Assembly: GCA_037074615.1 (NCBI GenBank)
Contig: CM073515.1
Location: 16,701,001-16,765,000 of the forward strand
Length of the DNA: 64,000 nt
Direction of reading: 5' to 3'
From: Leucaena leucocephala
Lineage: Eukaryota; Streptophyta; Magnoliopsida; Fabales; Fabaceae
The translations under genes were made by a program, and so were the position numbers. Numbering within the stretch: position 1 is the stretch's first letter; the number at the start of each line of letters is the position of its first letter. The notes below the pieces were generated by a model. It did not search any database. It saw nothing but the letters and a program-made list of their open reading frames with translations, and was not told the origin of the DNA. This document shows, in pieces, positions 10,021 through 22,647 of this stretch.

Positions 10021-11280
10021 AATTTACCCCTTCTTAGGTGATACAACCAGAATCAATAACAACTACTACAAAAATCAAGAGCCAAAGTTGTCATTTTACC
10101 TTGATGAAGCTTGAACCTTACTCTTATTTCTCTCTCATCCGTGGTTGCCATGCTTTCTCTCTCCTTTCTAAATTTCTATAGTATTTCCCTTATATTCTTC
10201 TTGGTTGTGCACTCTTGAGGAGGGGTAGGTGTATTTACAATGCTTTACTTATAAAATTTGCCTTCCAAGTTGTAAGAAATTACAAGATCAAATTGATGGT
10301 CAAGATTGTACCACGCATCCATCTTGCATCATCTTTGCCTCCTCTTGCATCATCTTCATTACATTAAGCATCATTTTCCTTGCATCATCTTGCTATGTGG
10401 TGCCATCTTAAAGGAAGAAGGAAGATCAAATATTGGCCCTTGGATTAAGCTTGCTCTCTAAGTTTCTTACTATACCGGCTCACATTTATTTGGATTTCTT
10501 AAAGGCCTTATGGAGCTCAAAAAATTCTTCTGTTTACACCATAACCTTTCTTTAATTATAGGAAAATTCTATGAATTTTCTTGGGTCATAACTCCTCCTT
10601 TAACTATTTATTTCTGAATTTCCCATAAAATGCCACTTAATGGCATTTTAAGCTTTTAGTATTTTGTAGCTCACGCTGCTAACTTTTTTATAATAAGACT
10701 AATTTTATAAATATTTTTAGTCTCTTATTTATTCCCTATTTTTACATACATTTCTCAGGCCTTCTCGTGGCATAAATAATTATATCTAGATAAATACATT
10801 AAACTCAGCCATTATACTAAAAATTCTATTAAAGTTACTTTAGGGGTATTTTTGTCATTTATATTCATAAAAAGGCATCTATTCCTTATTTCCCATTTTT
10901 TAGAATTTTTATGCTTTTTATATTCATAATTACCTTTTTTGGCCTATAACTTCTTAAAATTATGGTTTTACCCCTGCTCAGGCTTAATCTTGTAAATCAT
11001 CACTTTGAGGTCTCTACCTCAACCTTAGGCATGTAACTATGCACTTTTCTATTTCTGAGCCCTTGATACTCTACTAGAGTCCCTAACTTTATTTATATAT
11101 TTATCTCCAAGAACTTTTTATATTTGCACTTTAGTTCCTGTACTTTCTCTATTTGTAGTTTAGTCCATGAAAATCTCTGTATGTTTTTGAAACTTCTACT
11201 TAAAGGGGTCTGGTAGCCTACCTATTTTAGGCTACATAGAAAAGATCCTCGAACATTTTAACATAAAAACTACAAGCCTA
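10021..11280 (-). repeat. Gypsy-type LTR fragment (U3 side), minus orientation
   Basis: The T/C-rich text with repeated phrases of the form TTTAGTCCCT and GGTAGCCTACCT closely resembles the U3 end of the LARD-1 LTRs (22300-22630 and 29800-30120). The motif at about 11210-11250 matches 22570-22600. No ends or TSD are recognisable and there is no coding sequence. Confidence 0.55.
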
Positions 11281-11284
11281 TAGA

Positions 11285-13780
11285 CACCCCTGAGTCAAAG
11301 GACATTGCCTAACTAAGGATATGTGCCCCATGAAGGAATGTGACATTGAACGTATGAAAAGAGTCCCATACTCAAGTTTTATTGGTAGCTTAATGTAGAC
11401 TATTCTATGTACAAGGTCGGACGTATGTTTTGCAATCAGACTTGTCAGTCATTTTAAGCGTGGATTCAAACTCTAAAAAGCTATGAATAGGATTATGAGA
11501 TATCTAAAAGGAACTATGGACTATAAGCTATGTTATATGAATAACAACCTATGTTAGGAAGGATACTCCAATGCTGACTGGGCTAGAGATACGTATTCCT
11601 GTTGAACAACAGAGTAATCTCTTGGAGCAGTAAGAAACATATATGTGTATCTTTGTCATCTATGAAAGCAAATACGTAGCATGGTTTGCCACCACTCAAG
11701 AAGTTGTTGAAAGGAATTGGAAGACATGCAGCGAAAATTAATTTAAAAATTTTTCCATTCCTTGCCAGGATCTACCTTCTGTGTTTAAGTCAAGTGGGAA
11801 GAAGCATTACCATCAGTGTTCCTCAGCGACTTCCACAGCTTCTAGTCACGACGTTCATGGCTTCTCTCTGCGGCTCGTGCTCCCTTTCCGATCGCAAGAA
11901 GTCGACGACTTAGGTTGGCTTCCTCTACTGGTATCCACACGAACAGCGTTCCAACCACTAACGACGTGCTAGCGTCTCTTGTCCCTCCAGGGCTTTCCCA
12001 AGAATTCGTCCTCTCCATCTCTATTTTGGCATTTTCTTATCTGTAATCCTTTTGCAGATTCCCCTTCGGCCTTTCTGTGTTCTCTGTGTAACTTGCTAAA
12101 AACGCAGCTCCTAAAATCAGATATATAGGATGCTATGCATTTTTCTCTCTACCGAATTGGATTTTGGAGTTAATCTTATATTAATTTCAAAATTAATACA
12201 TTATCATATATTGTATAATTTTATAAGAAACTAATTAAATAAATAATATTAAATCCATCCCACAGATTTAATTACCTATTTATTTAACTTTAAATAAAGA
12301 TGAGACTAAACTATATTTGATTTATTCTCATAAATTAAATTTGAGATATCCTATCAATTTGAATTTTAAATTCAAACGTGATAGGGATTTAATTTATCCT
12401 TATAAATTAAATCTTATAAATATCTCTTATATGAGATATCCTATGAATTTGAATTTTAAATTCAAACGTGATAGAGATTTAATTTATCTTTATAAATTAA
12501 ATCTTATATATCTCTTATATAATATATATATACGAATTTATATATATATATACGAATATAAATATAAATAAATATATACATCCACCCTGGATCTTTCATT
12601 GAATCTGGACATGTCTTAGATTCAATGAATCTGGACATCATAGCTCGTGTTGGGCTATTTTGTGTGTGACCCTATAGGCCCATATGAAGTTGGCAGTGGG
12701 ATATTTGCTATACTGGCCCACAAGTCGTAAGCGGTCTCTAGCAAGACATAATGACTATCCAAATTATATGAGGATCGTTAAACGATGTAACCTTTTATAC
12801 AACCATATCATGTCCCTTTTGTCACACGATATTTTGGTCATGGTTGAGGCATAGATAATGTCATCTTCCTATTCTTGATCGTTACTTTCTCGATCCCTGA
12901 GTAGTCTGACTGTAGAAATGGAACTACCTTTCCATTATAGTATGGCCATACATTTCTCAGACTCACTCATCGAGGGGCCCAATAATATCTCTCTACGAAT
13001 GTGAGGGACAAATTCCATCTTGACCATTCACATTCCTCCGCATGAAAAACCATTAAACCCGAACATAGTCTTTATAATCACTCGGTCAAAAGTGACTTTT
13101 GACTAGGTCAAAGCTGAGCATTTGTCATGTAGGAATCCATGATGATCTCAGGTCAAAGGGCATATTGACATGGTTTGTATGTGAGAGAAGCTTATGACGT
13201 TACCCATGCAGTTCTCTCATAGAGGGTCAGTCCAACACCTTGTACTCTTACATGTGCTTATGACTCTGATTTATATCTCTATATATCTTCAAAGTCATAA
13301 TGGTCTTATTTCATCTGTGCTCCCACAGAGATGACCGACCAGGGACATTTAGGATAAGATCATGAATTATCCAAGGATGGTCATCATAATAAATATGCAA
13401 ATAATATGATAACACAATTAATAAATTCATAAATCAATAATGTTCATAAGACAATGATTGGCCCCTAGGGAACGATTTCCAACAGTTGTATGGCTCAAAA
13501 GATTCTTGGAACTCTTGGAAATTGAAAGTGATGAAAAAGGTCTAATACCTATACACTACAACATTTAAGCGGCAATAGTTTTATAAGGGACCCCAAGTAT
13601 CACAAGAGGACTAAGCACATAGGCATTATGTATCATTTTATAAGAGATATGGTCACTAAGAAAGAAGTGACCATTCAATACCTATCCAATCATGAGATGA
13701 TAGCATATCTCCTAAAGAAACCTATAGCTAGCAATGTATTTATGAAACATGTAAACGCTTTGTGTTTACGTAAAACTTAG
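11285..13780 (+). pseudogene. Ty1/copia pol relic (RT end to RNase H), split by a solo LTR
   Basis: Translated pieces read as the end of a copia Pol. A segment from the ATG at 11321 has the copia wording around PYSSFIGSLM. A further piece carries the RNase H SSKKQ-type motif and a D-A-K-E-A-E-Y-like stretch near 11620-11690. After the inserted LTR (11708-13484) the text resumes with a TKHI-type motif, a degraded DLLTKP motif and a stop at 13778-13780. In-frame stops and shifts show it is dead. Removing the LTR and one TSD copy rejoins the frame across the site. It belongs to a different copia family from Copia-1 and Copia-2. Confidence 0.85.
11708..13484 (-). mobile_element. Solo LTR of the Copia-1 family, 1777 bp, TSD GTTGT
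   Basis: The plus strand starts TGAAAGGAATTGGAAG and ends CGATTTCCAACA, the inverted form of the family ends. It is flanked by GTTGT at 11703-11707 and 13485-13489. No internal region remains, so it arose by LTR-LTR recombination. It is clearly diverged from the Copia-1 LTR, holds about two copies of the AT-rich hairpin unit (12320-12520) and lacks perfect GTCGCGAC sites. Confidence 0.95.
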
Positions 13781-14501
13781 TGTATTGATCCATTTCTTTT
13801 TATCAATAAAATACATTTATTTATCTTTTGCAAATTATTGCTCCTCTTAAATATATTAATGCATATATATTTAATTATGAAAGCAAAAGCAAAGGCATGC
13901 AACTCAACATGTCATACAGGCAATGGTAACTCATATGAGTAATCATCTTCCAATGACCATATGAGACATAGAAGTTAAGATAACAAGTGGTCACCATGTG
14001 ATAGTCAAGAAGAACCACTGTATCAATATCACCTCAGTGAGACTAAGATGAGTTCCAAATGAGGCATCAAATTGAATCATGGATAAATGCAATTCATGAA
14101 GCCTATAACCAGACAAGAACTATTCACTTATGAGATGTTGGAAGATTTGTTTTAGTAGAAGTTCTTATCCAAATGCTAAGTGCATTTGTGAACTAAAGTT
14201 TGTACAGTGTCATCAAATAAAAAATGACAAACATAGTTTGGAAATACGCAATTCATATTGCATATGCTAAATAGAACCGCAACAAGGGACATCGAACAAA
14301 AGTCCTTATTCCATCACGGTATGAGTCCTATGAAGAAAAACCAAACCTTCCATGGTGCTCTTAAGACTTAGGCAATGTCATGAGGCCTAGTAAGAGCTAC
14401 TCTAGCTTGTGGCCTAACAGGGTCAATGTTGGCAAAGCAACTGAGTTAAGAGTGACTGACACTCAGCTAGGAGAAAAACTATCCCTGAAATACACAATTA
14501 T
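13781..14501 (-). other. Copia-2 leader fragment left of its LTR, plus short unassigned stretch
   Basis: From roughly 13900 to 14501 the sequence resembles the repeated leader text at 30260-30500 (shared phrases around CCAAACCTTCCATGGTG and ATCCCTGAAATACACAATTA). It lies on the internal side of a primer site, so it is leader of a minus-strand copia copy whose remainder is lost. The first ~100 bases may be the tail of the relic before it; the boundary is not visible. Confidence 0.55.
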
Positions 14502-14513
14502 GCTCTGATACCA
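14502..14513 (-). other. Copia-2 primer binding site left of the LTR
   Basis: The minus strand reads TGGTATCAGAGC two bases from the LTR end at 14516. It shows that this LTR served as a 5' LTR for sequence to its left, although pol of the same family lies to its right. Confidence 0.9.
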
Positions 14514-14515
14514 CA

Positions 14516-14986
14516 TGTTAGAAAATAAACATCTCTAAAGTACTATAATCCGTCCAGATTATATCATCCTCAAATATAAACCTATATGGGATGCAGCAGA
14601 AGACTTAAAGTTACCTCTTGCCATTAACTTGATTGATCCGAGGAGAACTGGAATCAAATGAGATACCTGTCAAAAGAGAACACTGTCAGATAAACAACAG
14701 GTTCTTCCAACTGGTGATTAGGCACAGTGATGGCAACTTGTTCTTAGCTGTCACCAGTGGGGAACCTTCAGAAGCGAGCTGAAAATAGGGTTTTGCTCTG
14801 GACTTAGAAAAGAGATCTCACACTCAATAAATTGTTAATTTCCACCATCAGAAAATTAACCTTAAATAAACTGAGTCAATAACCCTCCTTGGACTGGGCT
14901 CAATGACTATGGGCCACACTCAGAAATATTTATTAATTATCCTAATTAATATCTAAATACGTTATAATAATAATAAATATCCAACA
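14516..14986 (-). repeat. Copia-2 LTR, 471 bp, shared by two internal regions
   Basis: The plus strand begins TGTTAGAAAATAAAC and ends ATATCCAACA, giving the inverted ends TGTTRGA. A primer site abuts its left end and a polypurine tract its right end, so it acts as 3' LTR for the pol on the right and as 5' LTR for the leader on the left. Confidence 0.85.
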
Positions 14987-14997
14987 TTCTCCCATTT
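14987..14997 (-). other. Copia-2 polypurine tract
   Basis: The minus strand reads AAATGGGAGAA immediately before the LTR start TGTTGGATATT. The pol remnant of the same orientation ends at 15261. Confidence 0.8.
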
Positions 14998-15260
14998 GGC
15001 CTGTATACTCGATGTCATCACCCTGTCTAGGTAAATTGATATCATGCTACAAGAATCAAGGCGATAAGTCCCCTTTTATGGGGTATTACCTTCCAAGTAT
15101 TACATGTAGCACCATCACATAATGGGTATCACAATATACATGAACTCAATGTTCATAGGTTCCTGTCTCAATGTTTATCAATTCAATAACACGAAATGTA
15201 TACAATCACAAATTGAAATGATAAACCACAAAATATAATTTCATTGCTTATACCTCCACT

Positions 15261-18200
15261 AATCAAAAGTAGGACGAAGTCCCATATGAGGCACATGTGT
15301 GACAAAGATGTTCAGCTTCAACCCTTTCGTCAAAGGATCAGCCAACATGTCCAATGTACTGATACGCTCAACTGAAACTTGGCCATCTTGAACCCTCTCT
15401 CTCAAGCAAAGAAACTTAAGTTCAACAAACTTGCTGTGACTTTTATTCCTTTTATTGTTCGCTATGGCACCGCAGCTATGTTATCATAGTACATTCTGAT
15501 TGGCTTAGAGACTGAATCCACAATCTTAAGCCTAACAATGAAATTCCTTATCCAAATAGCTTGTGAACTTGCTTCAAAACACGCAATGTACTCAGCATCA
15601 CCGGTAGAAGGAGTCGTTTGAGTTTGCTTAGCGCTTCTCCATGATATAGCTCCTTCTGCCAATAGGAAGATGTAGCTAGATGTAGACTTGTTCGAGTCTA
15701 TGCATCCCCAAAGATCTGAATCTGAGTATCCAATCACGTCCAAACTGTCTGTTCTCCTGTATATGAGCATGTACTGTTTAGTGCCTTGTAGGTACCTAAA
15801 CACTTTCTTTGCAGCTGTCTAATATGCTTCCCCAAGATTACTTTGGTATCTTCCCAACATACCTACAGTGAAAGCAATGTCAGGTCTTGTACAAACCTGC
15901 GCATATATAAAGCTTCCTACTGCTGAGGCATATGGGATCTTTTCCATCTGTTTTCTGTCAAGCTCAGTTTCAAGACATTGACTTAGACTAAACTTGTCTC
16001 CTTTTTCAATAGGAGCCATGTTAGATGAACAGTTCTGCATTTCGAATCGCTCAAGAATTTTGACAACGTAAGCCTCTTGAGATAAGCCTACAAGACATTG
16101 GGTTCTATCTCTATGGATCTTTATGCGAATGACATAAGATGCCTCACCCATGTCTTTCATGTCAAAGCTCTTGACTAGAAATTGTTTCACCTCACGTAAT
16201 AGTCCCAGATCATTGGTAGCAAGTAGTATGTCATCCACATACAAAATTAAGAATATGATTTTACTCCCACTAGCCTTGTGGTATATACAATCATCCATGA
16301 TGTTCTCAACGAAACCAAATGACGTGATCACTTCATGGAACTTCAAGTACCACTGCCGTGAAGCCTTTTTCAAACCATATATTGATTTCTTCAGCTTGCA
16401 CACCAATTGATCTTTACCTTCTGCAACAAAACCCTCAAGCTGTTTCATGTAGACTTCTTCCTCCAGTTCGCCAGTGAGGAAAGCAGTCTTAACATCCATC
16501 TGGTGTAACTCCATATCAAAATGGACAACCAATGCCATGATGATACGGAATGAATCTTTCTTAGATATAGGTGAAAATGTTTCACTGTAATCGATTCCTT
16601 CCACTTGAGTGAATCCCTTTGCAACTAACCTAGCCTTGTATCTATCGATATTACCTTGTGAGTCTCTCTTAATTTTGTAAACTCACTTATAGCCAATGGC
16701 CTTAGACCCACTAGGCAACTCTACAAGTTCCCAAACATGGTTATTTGCCATGGAATTCATTTTGTCAATCATAGCATCATGCCACAACTTGGAGTTCACA
16801 CTCCTCACAGCCTGAGTATACGACAAAGGATCATTCTTAACACTTACATCATAGTCAACCTCAGCGGAATACACTACATAGTCATCAGGTAATACCGGTC
16901 TTCTTACTCTAGTTGACCTCCTTAATTCAACCTCTTGGGTTGAACCAGGTTGCTGAACAATGACATCCTCTATCACATCTTATGGTGGTTCCACTTGTGT
17001 GATAGGTTGACTATAAGGTATATGTCCGTCTTGTTCAGCACCGTCAACTTGAGCCATAGGGTCTACATCATGTTCAATGTCAATCCTAACAGTGGGATAA
17101 ACATTGACTATTGACGTCCCCTCATGAATGATATTAGTGGTTCGCTCTATGTGATCATCTGATAGACAATCACTCCCACTAATCACATCATTCTCAAGAA
17201 ACTTGGCATTCCTAGACTCTACAAATATTGTAGAAGATGGAGGACAATAAAACTTATAACCCTTAGACCTCTCCGCATAGCCTACAAAGTAAGCTCTGAT
17301 GGTCTTAGGATCCAACTTCTTCTCCTGTGGACTATACTCTCTTACTTCCACAGGATAACCCCATACCTTGAAATGATTTAAACTGGGTTTCCATCCTTTC
17401 CAGATTTCAAAGGGTGTCTTGGATACTGCCTTTGTTGGAACCCTGTTCAATATGTATGTGGCTGTCTTGAGTGCTTCCTTCCACAGAGAAGACAATAGTT
17501 TGGAGCTACTCATCATGCTCCTAACCATGTCCAGCAAGGTCCTATTTCTTTTCTTAGCTACACCATTCATATCAGGTGATCCAGGCATAGTATATTGAGC
17601 CACTATACCTTGCTCTCAAAGAAATTCATCAAATGGACCTGCTGCTTGTCCTTCACTAGTGTATCTGCCATAATACTCACCACCACGGTCTGATCTCACA
17701 ATCTTGATTGGTTTCCCAATCTATTTTTCTACTTCTACTTTATAATCCTTGAAAGCATCTAGTGCCTCACTTTTATTATAAAGCATGTAGACATACATGT
17801 ATCGTGAGTGATCATCAATAAAGGTGATAAAGTACTTTTGACCATGTGCAGTCAAATCAGGGCAACAAATATCCGTGTGTACAATTTCTAGCAACTCAGA
17901 ACTTCTTCTAGCCCCCTTATATGACTTATTAGTCTTCTTTCCCCTTATGTAGTCCACACAAGAATCAAACTTCGAATGGTTTAAAGACAGAAGAATTCCT
18001 TCTTTATTTAACCTTTTGATTCTATCAACGGAGATATGACCCAATCTCCTATGCCATAGGCTATAAGAATTCTCATTGATGACACTTCTCTTAATACCAT
18101 GTGAAACAGAAAGTGATTGAGGCAAATCAGAAACAATTTTAAACAGGCCATCAATCATAACCAAATTCGCAATCAAAACTGAATTATTTGTCAAAGTCAT

Positions 18201-18935
18201 TCGTTTCTTAGAAAGAACTAGATGATAATCAAATGGAATGAGCTTTGACATAGAAATCAAATTCCACTTATAAGAGGGAACATAAAAAACATCATAAAGT
18301 TCCAAAATATTTTGATTTGAAAGATGATTGCGAAAGGTTCCAACGGCTTTCACAGGATCTCCTCTCCCACTGCCTAAAAGGACAGTTTCCTCATTGGGAT
18401 ATGGAGACCTGCTTAACAGAAAGCCCTGCATGATAGTCGAAATATGGATCATCGAACCAGTATCAATCCACCAAGTGTCATCATTAAGGCTAGAAAAGTT
18501 AGACTCAAAAGTAACACACGATGAAAGCATACCTCTCATTTCCATAATATGTTGCCTCACACTGCCAATACATGTAAGCCTCACAGCACATAGTTCAGAC
18601 GTGATGGCACCACCTATCTGTTCGTCTATTAGCTTGAATTGCTTGTCTAAGGCTTCCAGGTATCCCTTAGTTATGTAACACTTAGGGACTATTGCCCTAA
18701 TGCTCCTGGAGATCCTTTGTCTTATAAGCAGAAGAGATGAACGGTTACTATGCTCCCACATATTATACCTTTCCTTTGCCTCTCTGTCATCGGAGGCATC
18801 ATCAGGTCTCAGAGGTTTATCAAACCTCAAGGTATAATCCAAGTCCAATAAACCAAGCTGCAGCAAAACATTGTCTCTCCAGTCAGCATAGTTAATGCTG
18901 CCATCTAAGGCTATTTTGTCGCTAACATCATCCAT
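15261..18935 (-). pseudogene. Copia-2 gag-pol pseudogene
   Basis: Frames at 17721-18935, 16980-17603, 16683-16976, 15819-16604 and 15462-15803 line up as one copia Gag-Pol ending at a TAG at 15261-15263. Visible parts are the Gag N-terminus (start ATG 18933-18935), protease with an intact D-T-G motif, the integrase zinc region (LWHRRLGH, with the C-x2-C pair damaged), the integrase core, RT with YVDD and RNase H. The RT motif order is normal. Stops sit where the family has Trp, Arg or Gln: near 17720, 17614, 16980, 16682 and 15818. Gag is shortened: its text runs directly into protease, and the CCHC knuckle is missing, which indicates an internal deletion. No functional product is expected. 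Confidence 0.92.
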
Positions 18936-19713
18936 AATCCTGGGAACAACAATCAGATCTATAAAATGAGAATAGACAAATGCACAAATAAGCTCACAGT
19001 CAGAGTTTGAAGCAAACACAAGTCACTGTGCCATGTATGCATGCTTAACTCAAATGTAGCATGCAACCAATATAAATACGTATCACTAATGTCTACCTAT
19101 AGGCAAGGACATTAGCATAACCAGGTATTTATCTCAAATGGTAGAATCAGAATGCATTCGTAATTTCCCAATGCCTGTGGGCTAATTAGAAAATAACGAG
19201 GTCATTCTATCCCACCCTAATTAAATGTACAATTATGAGATATCTACCTGTGGGCAAAGATAATTCATAGCTATACATTTAATTATAAATGATATTTTCA
19301 ATCCAGATGTGATTAATGAATGCATGCAATAGATTCAATAAACAAGGATGCTGTGGCTACTCCTTAAAGAATTGCATGCTAACCACAAATATCATTTATG
19401 TGCATTGAAAATCCAAATATGTACAACTTAATGGAGAAATTAATTCTCCCCCTAATTAAATGGACAATTATGAGATATCTACCTGTGGGCAAAGATAAAT
19501 CATAACCATACATTTAATTATTATTGATATTTTAAATCCATATGTGATTAATTAATGCACGTAACAAAAAATAAATGAGGATGATGTGGCTATTCCTCAC
19601 AAAAATGCATGCTCATCACAAATATCAATAACGTGTATATAAATCTAAATATGCACAACATAACGCGATTAATTCTGGGAAAGCGATTGAGTCAGGAATT
19701 TACTAGTGCTTTG
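18936..19713 (-). other. Copia-2 leader (proximal part) with ~236-bp tandem repeat
   Basis: It is non-coding and AT-rich. A unit beginning CCCTAATTAAATG and containing ATGAGATATCTACCTGTGGG starts at about 19214 and again at about 19450; a third, more diverged copy may lie at 19095-19210. The leader is cut at 19713 by LARD-1 and resumes at 30130. Confidence 0.7.
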
Positions 19714-22633
19714 TGAAACATCCTAATTTTCTTACGTCTTAGGGACCAAACAGTAGCATCCACTTTAAAGGTCATTGAAATCAAATTACACAATCTAGAA
19801 CTTTACTCTACCGAGTACTATTCACTGTGTAAATTCCAGAGAAGTGACTTGAATTTAAAAAATCATAATTAAATCTAAAAAAATAGAAATGAAGTGGTTC
19901 AAATTGCTACACAAAGATAACTTAATGATCTTTTAGGGAAACATAACTCGTTGACCATGCATTGACCAAGTCAATATCAGTCAAAGCTTCAATTTTACTG
20001 TTTATCTAGTGTCCTTCCCTGATCCCAGCATTTTTAGTCCCAAATTTTAAAAATTATATCTCCTTGTATAGATATCCAAATAAGACATTCTACATATCAA
20101 ATAGAAGCTTGGTATGTCTACTATTTACTAGTAAAATATCATATATTTATTCAGTCATTTACTATTTCTAATTATAGCTCAATTGCAATTGACTTACCAT
20201 GAGTTACTATTCATAGTGGCAAATTCCACTACCCAACTTTGCATACATATGTATAACATACATCAATCACATATCAATCATGCTAAATAATTCATAACTT
20301 CTCTTCATGTAACTTCATCTCCTCTATCTTAAGAAGACCTGCTATGATTGGATTGATATGGAATGGGTGAGGTTTCTGGGAAAATCTCAGTAGTAAACGG
20401 AAAACATACAATGTATGCAGCTATATGCTTGATGTTACTATGTGTGCACTTAATGATCATGCTTACATAATGATAACTTATATGCTTTTATATCCCTTAC
20501 TTATAACATATGGCCATAGCATAAAAAGAAACAGAGCATTACTTAATCATACATGCTTCACATCATCAAAGTAAGTAAACATCACATAAAACATCTAAGC
20601 AACATAAGCATACAAGTAGGTAAGTTCACTACCTGATATGTAGCCTTCCATCTAGCTCTTAGCTTTTGCTCTAAGGTTTCTTCTTTTTATAGGTCAGAGC
20701 CTATACATAGCATAATAATATCTTCATTATTATCCTATCCAGTATAGCTCTGCTTAACTCAAGTTTTTCTTGAAGTAATACCCTTAATCTAACAATCCCC
20801 TAATTTTTTTTATTTCCACGGCTAACCTTATCAAGAGACATATTCTCTATTCTAACTATTAAAAAATAATCCTCTAATTTATTAGAGCAAGGACTATAAT
20901 AAATTACTTATCTTATTCCTAAGCTTGCCAAGTCCCTAAACTCCTTAGATTGTTCCTAGCTCAAAAAGAACTACTCCTTTTTCCTTCCTTCCTTCCTTTC
21001 TCTCTCTCTTCTTTATTGCTATTGACATTGAATGGAAAAGAGGGAGGGATAGGGAATTTATAGGTGGAGGGAGATGGAATGGACGGTCCAGATCAAATCG
21101 CGATGAACGGCTCATATCGCCTAGCTTTCTCAAGGAGCCTTACTTACATCATCATCCTAGATGACTCATAAAAATGACATCATCCATGGACACCTCACAT
21201 GCTTAGGTGGCATAATGGTGGGGCCCTTAGGATATTTCACCAGCTAACTCAGTATTTCCAAAGAATTATGAGTCCTGTCCTAGAATAAACAGCTGAGATC
21301 ATGCCATGTATTCTTAGCTTTTTCTTCTTTCCTTAGACTCATGCCATGTGGTACCTTGTGGGTCCTATGAGGACACCTTTCATGCCACCTCATGGTTCTG
21401 GATAAGTCTAAAGCTCTATCTGATCACTTTCCCCAGTTATATCTCTAATGGGTAACTATGCTTTATTTAAAAAGTACTAAACTACTATTTTAATGCCACT
21501 TAAACCAACATAATAATTGGGTCATGTTTTTTGACCCTTAGAATGCTATCTTGGCCTTTAATCAAGCTCAAGCACTATGATGGCTCAATTCCCAAGAAAC
21601 ATCCCTTAGCAAATTACCAAAATGCCTTAGGTTACTCTTTATTTCCTTGAATACTTCTAGGGCATTATTGTCTTTTCACACTTTACCAGAGTATTTCCTG
21701 ACCCTGGTCAACTATCCAGATAACCTTCCTTGATTGTCAAACCCTAATCAAATGACCAAAATACTCTTCACTCATTATTTAATTATTTTATAACATAGGG
21801 CATTTTTGTCATTTTGCACTTTTTCTGCATATTTCTGGGCACTGACCCCTTTAACTGATAAACTGATATCGTAGGCCTGAGCCTCACTTGACGTTATCAT
21901 AGGCCTCTCTATGACATCATCTGAGTTTATTCAGTCATAACATGCTTACTGCTAAGTTTCACAATCAGCTCTCGAGCATTCATAAACTCCCATCAAAATT
22001 CACTAAAATATGAATAACTTTTTCTATAGAATTCCTTTCGAGGTTCTGTCAAATCCATGATATCTGGCGTCATAGGGCACACCTTCCTATAACTTTTCAC
22101 TTATATCTGAGGTCCATAAGATCTGATAAAAATTTTAGATAACTTTTAGATTATAAGATAAATATCAGCTACCTTGAACTCTAATAAAATTTCTTTATCA
22201 TGCTAGATTAAGCAGCATAACTTTCTCTATCTACTAATGAATTTTGGGACTAAATTGATTTCTGGCAGTTCTAAGCCTTTTCTGGCTCAACTTTTTATAA
22301 TTATAATTTTGCTCTTAGAAACTTTTAGAAATTGCACTTTAGTCCATCACCTTTTCATAATTACATTTAATGGCCCACAACTTGTATCTACTGTCATTTT
22401 TGGCCTTGGGACTTTTATACTTTTCAGTTTAACCCCTATCTTTCTTTAACATGACCATTATACCCCTAGGGACTTTCACTATTTACAATGTAGTCCCTAA
22501 TCTCTTACTTATTTATAGTTTAGTCCCTAAACATCATATGTATACTTCTAGGACTTTTGCTCAACAGGGCCTGGTAGCCTACCTCTTTCAAGCTATATAT
22601 TGGGCTTCTAGACTTAAAAATCAGGATATGACA
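19714..22633 (-). repeat. LARD-1 3' LTR, about 2.92 kb
   Basis: The plus strand begins TGAAACATCCTAATTTTC and ends GGATATGACA, next to the polypurine tract at 22634. It holds the conserved LTR hairpin (20369-20388), a TATA box on the minus strand (21053-21064) and an adjacent pyrimidine tract (20973-21013; purine-rich in the transcript). Confidence 0.88.
21053..21064 (-). promoter_or_regulatory. LARD-1 LTR TATA box
   Basis: The minus strand reads CCTATAAATTCC. It aligns with the CTATAAATAGG boxes of the LARD-2 LTRs, with the same purine-rich tract about 50-100 bases downstream, so this is the likely core promoter of the element. Confidence 0.65.
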
Positions 22634-22647
22634 TTTCTCCTCCCCTT
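22634..22647 (-). other. LARD-1 polypurine tract
   Basis: The minus strand reads AAGGGGAGGAGAAA immediately before the 3' LTR start TGTCATATCC. LARD-2 has the identical tract at 57744-57757. Confidence 0.85.
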
